Of a stretch of 7,169 bases of DNA, positions 1 to 4,957 are shown one piece after another. Made by a program: the position numbers and the translations under genes. Origin of the DNA: CAZPUS01 sp964589825 (GTDB lineage Bacteria > Fibrobacterota > Chitinivibrionia > Chitinivibrionales > WJKA01); contig CAZPUS010000072.1 in NCBI GenBank assembly GCA_964589825.1, positions 1-7,169 on the forward strand. The letters run 5' to 3'. Under the pieces are notes generated by a model. The model had not been told where the DNA came from and ran no database searches. It saw nothing but the letters and a program-made list of their open reading frames with translations. Each line of letters starts with the position of its first letter. Within the stretch, counting starts at the first letter, position 1.

Positions 1-923
1 ATTGCATTGATACGCTGTGCAGAGGTATCGTAATCGAATACACACAACGATTCGAAATAATTTAAGTGCCCGTAGCTGAGCGTATTCGACACCGTACTGA
101 TCGCCCCTGTATCGACAAAATAGAAGTATCCCTGCGCATCCATCATAATATTGCCAGGATGGATATCGCCATGAAACGTTCCGATGGCGAAGAGATAAAA
201 GCCATGGATCTTGAAAAGCTCCAGCAGTATTTGGTAACTCACCCTCCCCTGCGCAATAAGATCGTCGAGTGTCTCGCCCGCTATTTTTTCACTTACCAGA
301 TACCGCTCACCCGAAAGGTCGTCGTACATGGTATGAAATCGCAGCCGGGAGAGGTCATAGCCGGAGGTATCGCGCCGGGCAATATCCCTGAGTGTAATCT
401 GCCCCTTCAGCTCATCCATAAGGTTGAGCTCCCGTCGCGTATAATCGGCGATATAGTCGAGAATGCCGACCGGATCGAAGACTCTGGCAAGCCGGGGGTA
501 GAAAAATATCACCAGCCTCATGAATCGTCTGAGCCGACGCAGATCACGCAAAAAGCTTTCCAGATAATCCGCCTTTGTCACCTTGACGATTACATCGGTG
601 CCGTCTTTCAGTTTTGCGCGATGAACCTGCCCCACTGATGCGGCAACAAGCGGCTCATACTCGATGCTGGAAAACTGGTCCTCCCATCCCGACGGCGTGA
701 CCTGCTGAAGGAGTGAGCGGGACGCCTGTGCGTCGAGTTTGGATGCGTGACCGTAGAGTTTCATCAGATGCCGGCACACCTCTTCATCCAGAAAATCGAT
801 ACGCAGCGCATAGTGCTGTGCAATCTTTACCGCCAGCAGACCCCGCTTCTCGATCTTTTGAAGATCCGGCTTTTTTTTGCCGTATATCTCACGAAGCAGG
901 AGAATAAATCCGGGGATATGCAT
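1..923 (-). CDS. ABC1/AarF/UbiB-family atypical protein kinase, partial (C-terminus beyond left edge)
   Basis: An open frame of 307 codons runs from an ATG at 923-921 to the left edge without a stop. Visible ABC1 hallmarks are a KxGQ-like segment (KIAQ, residues 33-36), an Ala-rich nucleotide loop AASVGQVHRA (94-103), a candidate ATP-contacting VKV lysine (K114), an ELNLMDE stretch (165-171), a catalytic loop HGDIHPGN (251-258; D253, N258) and a DxG metal motif VDTG (270-273). Family members support ubiquinone or other prenyl-lipid metabolism; UbiB in bacteria and the plastid ABC1Ks are known examples. The exact substrate is generally unclear. An AAAGGGG ribosome site (932-938) overlaps the stop of the upstream desaturase gene and fixes the start. 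The 13-bp gap implies co-transcription with that gene. The KIAQ variant departs from canonical KxGQ. Any C-terminal membrane helices would lie outside the window. Family assignment is firm; the role in carotenoid or quinone metabolism is inferred from the neighbour. Confidence 0.9.
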   Translation of the reverse strand, partial: MHIPGFILLLREIYGKKKPDLQKIEKRGLLAVKIAQHYALRIDFLDEEVCRHLMKLYGHASKLDAQASRSLLQQVTPSGWEDQFSSIEYEPLVAASVGQVHRAKLKDGTDVIVKVTKADYLESFLRDLRRLRRFMRLVIFFYPRLARVFDPVGILDYIADYTRRELNLMDELKGQITLRDIARRDTSGYDLSRLRFHTMYDDLSGERYLVSEKIAGETLDDLIAQGRVSYQILLELFKIHGFYLFAIGTFHGDIHPGNIMMDAQGYFYFVDTGAISTVSNTLSYGHLNYFESLCVFDYDTSAQRINA

Positions 924-936
924 GTGTTTTTCCCCT

Positions 937-2418
937 TTATTTTGTTCCCATGATGAGATCCGCGGAAATTCTGCCCGACTCATAAATAGTCGGCAGTCCG
1001 CTTCCCGGATGTGTGCCCCCGCCTACCAGATAGCAGTTTCTGATGTCCTCAAATCTGTTATGCGGACGAAACAGAAGCATCTGTGATATCTGATGACCGA
1101 GATTGAATGTCGCCCCGCGATACACCCCGTACTTATCGGACCAGTCCTGCGGTGTAATGATATGCTCCTGTTCGATATGGGAAGAGAGGTCGGTGAATCC
1201 GCGCGATTCCACGAGCCGGATAACCTTGTCGCGAAAACTCTTTTTTTCCTTTTCCCAGTCGATGCCTGCAGTGTTGTTGGGCACCGGCACAAGCAGGTAT
1301 AAGGTTGATTTTCCTTTCGGCGCGAGTGTTTTATCACTTACCGACGCGTTTTGCACATAGACCGAAAAGTCCTGTGAAAGTACCTTTGTCGTGACGATCT
1401 CTTCCACGTTCTTTTTGTAATCATCCGCAAAGAGAATGTTGTGATGCGGCTGGTCTTCATATACGGTATCGATCCCCAGATATACCATGAACGTGGAACA
1501 CGAGTACTTGAACGATCCGATCTTTTTATCGCTATATTTTTTACGATGCGACGGATCGACGATATTCGTCATCGCATGCGCAAAATCCGCATTGATCATC
1601 ACGTAATCGGCGTGGGCTTTTTCCCCGTTTTCGAGCTCTACTCCTTTTGCGGTTCCGTTTTCCACGAGAATTTTTTTCACGGGTGTGTCAAGGTGTATGG
1701 TCCCGCCGTCTTCACGTACCGCCCGACTCATGGCATCGGCAAGACGATTCAGTCCGCCCTCCACATGCCAGACCCCTCCGCCATGCTCTATGAATGAAAG
1801 GATACTGAAGGTTCCGGGCGCTTCCCACGGTGACATGCCGATATATTTTGCCTGAAAGGTGAACGCGGTTTTTACCAGTTCGTCATCGAAATAACGCGAC
1901 AGCACATCGTACAGGCTTACGTGCGCATCCAGATACGGAAGCGCAGTCACGAATTTCCAGCCCAGAAAATCCTTGATGCTGCCATAGGGAACCCGCAGAC
2001 AGGGAATCAGTTTATCGAATTTCTCGTTCTCCTTTTCCCGATACGTGAGGTATCCGTCGTAACTTCCGGGAGCAAATTCCTCCATCGCCTGCTTCATCTT
2101 CTGACGGTCCCGTGATGGGAAAAATTCCTTCTCCCCCCTCTTGAACGAAAGCCGGTAGAGCGGGTCGATATGCTGCAGCGACACGCAATCGCTCAGCTCG
2201 CGTCCCGTACGGGTAAAAATATCCTGCAGCACATCGAGCATCATCAAAAACGTGGGACCGGTATCGAAATGATAGTCACCGAGTGAGAGGCGGGCATTGC
2301 GGCCGCCGACATGATCTTTTTTTTCGTATATCGTCACCTCATACCCGCCGGCTGCAAGCAGCATGGCTGCGGCCAGTCCACCAGGCCCCGCACCAACGAC
2401 AATCACTTTCTGTGCCAT
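937..2418 (-). CDS. crtI: CrtI/CrtN-family phytoene (or diapophytoene) desaturase
   Basis: This is a 493-residue FAD-dependent carotenoid desaturase, close to the usual length for bacterial CrtI/CrtN. The N-terminus begins with a Rossmann dinucleotide fold: GAGPGG (9-14), acidic E32 ending the second strand, then VGGR (37-40) and FDTGPTFLM (51-59). The C-terminal segment (about 463-489) carries the family signature LVGGGTHPGSGLPTIYESGR. The enzyme would introduce double bases of conjugation into a C40 or C30 polyene at the membrane; CrtI, CrtN and CrtD-type activities cannot be told apart here. The open frame extends to 2523, but I place the start at 2418. A GGGAGA ribosome site (2425-2430) lies 6 bp upstream, the conserved FAD fold begins immediately, and a good promoter lies inside the longer extension. 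The ABC1 kinase gene follows 13 bp downstream. No phytoene synthase is visible in the window. The symbol reflects the family, not a proven substrate. Confidence 0.92.
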   Translation of the reverse strand: MAQKVIVVGAGPGGLAAAMLLAAGGYEVTIYEKKDHVGGRNARLSLGDYHFDTGPTFLMMLDVLQDIFTRTGRELSDCVSLQHIDPLYRLSFKRGEKEFFPSRDRQKMKQAMEEFAPGSYDGYLTYREKENEKFDKLIPCLRVPYGSIKDFLGWKFVTALPYLDAHVSLYDVLSRYFDDELVKTAFTFQAKYIGMSPWEAPGTFSILSFIEHGGGVWHVEGGLNRLADAMSRAVREDGGTIHLDTPVKKILVENGTAKGVELENGEKAHADYVMINADFAHAMTNIVDPSHRKKYSDKKIGSFKYSCSTFMVYLGIDTVYEDQPHHNILFADDYKKNVEEIVTTKVLSQDFSVYVQNASVSDKTLAPKGKSTLYLLVPVPNNTAGIDWEKEKKSFRDKVIRLVESRGFTDLSSHIEQEHIITPQDWSDKYGVYRGATFNLGHQISQMLLFRPHNRFEDIRNCYLVGGGTHPGSGLPTIYESGRISADLIMGTK

Positions 2419-2430
2419 GGTCTGTCTCCC
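2419..2430 (-). promoter_or_regulatory. Ribosome binding site deciding the desaturase start
   Basis: On the minus strand GGGAGA (2425-2430) is followed by a 6-nt spacer and the ATG at 2418-2416. It supports the short start directly before the FAD-binding fold over the upstream ATG at 2523. Confidence 0.7.
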
Positions 2431-2489
2431 GATTGTGTCCCCTGGTTCTGTAATAGGCATGTGCATACACCTGACGTTCGGAGCATGCG

Positions 2490-2517
2490 ATAATAAAATA
2501 GTTTCAGCAGCGGTCAA
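2490..2517 (-). promoter_or_regulatory. Sigma70-like promoter of the desaturase-ABC1 kinase operon
   Basis: On the minus strand TTGACC (2512-2517, 5/6 to consensus) is separated by 16 bp from TATTAT (2490-2495, 5/6 to consensus). The predicted transcript would start near 2483 and have a leader of about 65 nt before the ATG at 2418. It lies just after the stop of the upstream secreted-protein gene (2542), so the carotenoid operon could be transcribed independently of it. If the organism is Bacteroidota proper, its atypical sigma-A consensus (-7 TAnnTTTG, -33 TTTG) would weaken this call. Confidence 0.5.
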
Positions 2518-2541
2518 ATGCATACCCCGCTCCGGTCCTCG

Positions 2542-3216
2542 TTATCGACGGAGTTTTTGCCAGACAAACACGATATCCTTACCCGGCATGAACGACTCGC
2601 GTGCAAAGCGGTATTCCATTGTCCCTCCGCGGCCCGCCACGGTATCGATTTGATAATTGACATACGAAAGGGTATATGCGCTGTCCGTATATACTGCAAA
2701 GTCACCCCGCTGCAGCGGCCTGCCCCACTGTGCGGTAGTGGTGAGGATATAGCGCCCCGTGTGTGCAGCGCTTTTCTGACAGTAATGGACCGTTACCCTG
2801 GCCAATGAATCCGGGGACACACTTACCGAGAACACGACGCCGTTGCCACGTTTCACATGCGTTTCGCCCGCGTGCGTCACAACATCACCATTGACCGCAA
2901 TGGTGTCGGGAAACGAGAGAAAGCTGTCACGCGGAAAGGGATAATACAGCGGGTATACCCGCGCGGAGCCGAGCTCACCCGAGAAAAAATAGGTGCCGGT
3001 AATACAGTAGCGCTGCCCGTCCTGTATGCTGATACGAATCTCTTCCTTGACAAAATCGAGTGCGTAGCCCTGTGACATACTACAACAAAACCACAACAAA
3101 ACGCTCGCGCATGCCCATCGTCCGACCGCGGCACATGCTGTCATGTCACATCGCCGGGTACAAGCTGGATGCGTGACGCTGTGCACGGGCCTGTGCGGAT
3201 CCGGAGCGCCGGCCAT
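2542..3216 (-). CDS. Exported beta-rich protein of unknown function
   Basis: This 224-residue protein is not one I can name. Residues 25-52 look like a signal peptide: a hydrophobic core around CASVLLWFCC and a likely signal peptidase I site after GYA (50-52). The mature part is beta-strand rich (EIRISI, VVFSVSV, ARVTVHYC). It ends in a block, YILTTTAQWGRPL (156-168) and later DIVFVW (214-219), loosely reminiscent of DUF4424-type extracellular domains. That resemblance is weak. The ATG at 3216 overlaps the upstream stop (TAATG) and has an SD-like AGGTGG 7 nt before it, which indicates translational coupling. An internal ATG at 3144 would give a normal-length signal peptide but has no clear ribosome site. 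It is probably made together with the upstream sorting-domain protein and may work with it at the cell surface; that is inference. Confidence 0.75.
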   Translation of the reverse strand: MAGAPDPHRPVHSVTHPACTRRCDMTACAAVGRWACASVLLWFCCSMSQGYALDFVKEEIRISIQDGQRYCITGTYFFSGELGSARVYPLYYPFPRDSFLSFPDTIAVNGDVVTHAGETHVKRGNGVVFSVSVSPDSLARVTVHYCQKSAAHTGRYILTTTAQWGRPLQRGDFAVYTDSAYTLSYVNYQIDTVAGRGGTMEYRFARESFMPGKDIVFVWQKLRR

Positions 3217-4523
3217 TATCGCACCACCTGCGTGCGCTGTGTATACAGCACCGCATCGGCGTCAGACACCGTGATCACATACTGTCCGGACCCGAGCGCG
3301 TTTCCTGTCGGCATTCGTACAGTGTAGGTGCCGCTGCCCAGGGTATGGACCCTTTTGGCACCGACCACGTCCCCGTTGGGCCGGGACATGGTAACGGTCA
3401 CGCCCCGGCGGTGCGGGAGGGCGAGGTACACGCTTATTGCCACGCCCCTGTGGTGCACGGTCACCCCGGCAAGCTCGATATGCATCTTCCCGTCTGCCGC
3501 GGCACGTGACAACGCAGGCTCTTTTACTGCGGTGGGCATGATGACGATGCCGCCCAGATCGTTGGCCACACCGAAGGTCTTGGTGACTTCGTATTCCTCC
3601 TGCTCGTGGGTACCGGCGAACGAGAGTTGCATCTGTAAAGACACCGCGTTTTCACCATAAAAACCGGGCTTGACCGGTAATGAAAAGCCACCGTTGTGAT
3701 CACTTGTATCCGCTGCGGTATCCTGAGGACCAAGAGGCGCTTGTATGTGCACACCGGATATCTCCGTGCTGTCTGCATCCACGACTCTACCCTGCGTATG
3801 CACGAGAAGCGACCCTTTTGAGGGAGGGAGCTGAACAGAATCATACGGGACCGTTTCGTAAGAGGTGTCGCCATGCGTCCTGGGTGGAAAGCCTTTCAAT
3901 ACCATGTGAATTCGAGACAAATAATGTTTCGAAATCGTATCGTTATACATACCACAAATCAAATAGTCTTCCTGAACCCAATCATATGTTACTTCTACGC
4001 CGCGATAATATAGTGTAATACGTTCTCCCGGATGCAGATACACCTCCTCGTCAAAATGACGGGGTTCGATTACCACCGGTGTGTGCATATACAGGGTGTC
4101 AACTACCAGCCGTGCCGTTTCAGGTGCGGCCATATTTTCTGTTTTTAACCAAATCGTGGTGGTGGTACATGGAAAGGCTTCCTGTTCAAAATCAACTAAC
4201 ATTGTTTTAAAGAATCTATTCGCATAGTGATCGTACGATCCTACCTCAATAAACCAATGGGACGAATCTTTGACATATATTTCGGTCACCTGACATTGCT
4301 CATGCCCAAGTAAAGGGTTCGCCGGTACTGGCTGTATGCATATCATCGTCATTATACACACGAGCATACTGATACTACAACACGCCCCATGTCCAATTTT
4401 CCTTTTGTGCTCATGCCCAAAAACGTATGATGTGAGGTGCTCCCGCACAGATCCGTTTTTCAAAGTACCGGCCCTGCCACAACCTTTTTTACCAGCATTT
4501 ATTGATTTAAAAAACCATGCCAT
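3216..4523 (-). CDS. Secreted multidomain protein with carboxypeptidase-regulatory-like domain and T9SS-like C-terminal domain
   Basis: This 435-residue protein is probably exported. A hydrophobic segment at about 48-68 (SISMLVCIMTMICIQPVPA) resembles a signal peptide core ending in PVPA, preceded by an unusually long basic N-terminus. Residues 78-215 form a beta-rich region beginning VTEIYVKDSSHWFIEVGSYD, possibly lamin-tail-like (low certainty). Residues 238-290 match the carboxypeptidase-regulatory-like style: GRVVDADSTEISGVHI, then DHNGGFSLPVKPG. Residues 360-435 have the strand pattern of a T9SS type A or FlgD-like Ig domain (ISVYLALP, GSGTYTVRMP, GSGQYVITVS). The start is well supported: an exact AAGGAGGT lies at 4529-4536 with a 5-nt spacer. 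Its stop overlaps the start of the next gene by one base. Composition is uneven, with the N-terminal half AT-rich and the C-terminal half GC-rich. The function is unknown; surface or extracellular location is inferred. Confidence 0.8.
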   Translation of the reverse strand: MAWFFKSINAGKKGCGRAGTLKNGSVREHLTSYVFGHEHKRKIGHGACCSISMLVCIMTMICIQPVPANPLLGHEQCQVTEIYVKDSSHWFIEVGSYDHYANRFFKTMLVDFEQEAFPCTTTTIWLKTENMAAPETARLVVDTLYMHTPVVIEPRHFDEEVYLHPGERITLYYRGVEVTYDWVQEDYLICGMYNDTISKHYLSRIHMVLKGFPPRTHGDTSYETVPYDSVQLPPSKGSLLVHTQGRVVDADSTEISGVHIQAPLGPQDTAADTSDHNGGFSLPVKPGFYGENAVSLQMQLSFAGTHEQEEYEVTKTFGVANDLGGIVIMPTAVKEPALSRAAADGKMHIELAGVTVHHRGVAISVYLALPHRRGVTVTMSRPNGDVVGAKRVHTLGSGTYTVRMPTGNALGSGQYVITVSDADAVLYTQRTQVVR

Positions 4524-4536
4524 ACTCGACCTCCTT
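4524..4536 (-). promoter_or_regulatory. Strong ribosome binding site deciding the start at 4523
   Basis: Minus-strand AAGGAGGT (4529-4536) lies 5 nt before the ATG. It argues for the long N-terminus rather than an internal ATG (4367) nearer the signal-peptide core, which has no SD. Confidence 0.75.
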
Positions 4537-4553
4537 GCATGTATGCCGCTCCA

Positions 4554-4575
4554 GGAATGGTGACCATACCATTCC
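4554..4575. repeat. Perfect inverted repeat, 8-bp arms, upstream of the minus-strand secreted-protein gene
   Basis: GGAATGGT (4554-4561) and ACCATTCC (4568-4575) are exact reverse complements around a 6-bp spacer. Within it, ATGGT-G-ACCAT (4557-4567) is a second, nested palindrome. It lies about 18 bp upstream of the ribosome site of the gene starting at 4523. It could be an operator or a leader hairpin. No protein or RNA partner is known. Confidence 0.6.
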
Positions 4576-4584
4576 CTTTAGCGC

Positions 4585-4611
4585 ACAGTAATGGGATCCT
4601 TTCTTTACTGT
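4585..4611. repeat. Inverted repeat, 7-bp arms, upstream of the minus-strand secreted-protein gene
   Basis: ACAGTAA (4585-4591) and TTACTGT (4605-4611) are exact reverse complements with a 13-bp spacer. It lies 9 bp from the preceding inverted repeat, so the two could form a paired regulatory site. The wide spacer makes chance occurrence quite possible. Confidence 0.45.
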
Positions 4612-4880
4612 TTACTACCACCTACGCTGCGCATTATTGTGTGTGCAACCTGCTGCCATCCGCACTGCGGTAGCGTCCCCGAACATCATGAACCATCCGA
4701 CACTGGTGCCCCACTCTTTTCGAAAACGCATTACCAGCACGGCTCACAGCAGCTTTCATCAAAACAATGCCTCAGTGTCTGTAATATACATAGATGGAGC
4801 CTTATCGTCAACCGTGCGCAGGTATTTTGTGTAAACCCTTTGAGTACACTATGCAGTTGTTGTATCCAGGCAGTCGGCCC

Positions 4881-4909
4881 TTGCATATCCCACACCCTTA
4901 TTATAGAAT
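4881..4909 (+). promoter_or_regulatory. Sigma70-like promoter of the beta-helix protein gene
   Basis: TTGCAT (4881-4886) and TAGAAT (4904-4909, 5/6 to consensus) are separated by 17 bp. Transcription would begin near 4916, giving a leader of about 42 nt to the ATG at 4958. The -35 is only moderately conserved. Confidence 0.45.
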
Positions 4910-4946
4910 ATACCTGTATACCCATACGAGCACTTCACCCTGTTGC

Positions 4947-4957
4947 AGGAGGCCGTC
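4947..4957 (+). promoter_or_regulatory. Ribosome binding site deciding the start at 4958
   Basis: AGGAGG (4947-4952) lies 5 nt before the ATG at 4958-4960. It rules against the in-frame TTG at 4943, which would sit on top of the SD itself. Confidence 0.8.

Larger units (their letters stand above)
2419..2541. other. Short intergenic spacer between secreted-protein gene and desaturase gene
   Basis: These 123 bp hold the predicted promoter and ribosome site described separately. I see no convincing rho-independent terminator for the upstream gene. The only hairpin near its end (CTCCG/CGGAG arms, 2530-2553) is weak and has no U-tract on the minus strand, so read-through into the desaturase operon is possible. 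Confidence 0.5.
4524..4957. other. Divergent intergenic region
   Basis: This 434-bp gap separates two divergent genes for exported proteins. Next to the minus-strand gene it holds two perfect inverted repeats (4554-4575 and 4585-4611). Next to the plus-strand gene it holds a sigma70-like promoter and a ribosome site. A further weak inverted repeat (GTGTA/TACAC, 4829-4849) is within chance expectation. The open frames crossing this gap have no recognisable domains and no good ribosome sites. I see no tRNA, riboswitch or other RNA gene in the middle portion (about 4620-4880), and no convincing sigma70 promoter for the minus-strand gene. Confidence 0.6.

Noticed and set aside
66..638. A 190-codon plus-strand frame
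   Set aside because: It is antisense to the ABC1 kinase, whose catalytic motifs are unmistakable on the other strand.
2530..2558. Hairpin CTCCG/CGGAG followed by TTTTT as a terminator
   Set aside because: The T-run lies on the plus strand, where no gene ends. On the minus strand the tract is A-rich and precedes the stem, so it would not terminate the minus-strand genes.
4829..4849. GTGTA/TACAC inverted repeat as an operator
   Set aside because: The arms are only 5 bp with an 11-bp spacer, which is easily expected by chance.
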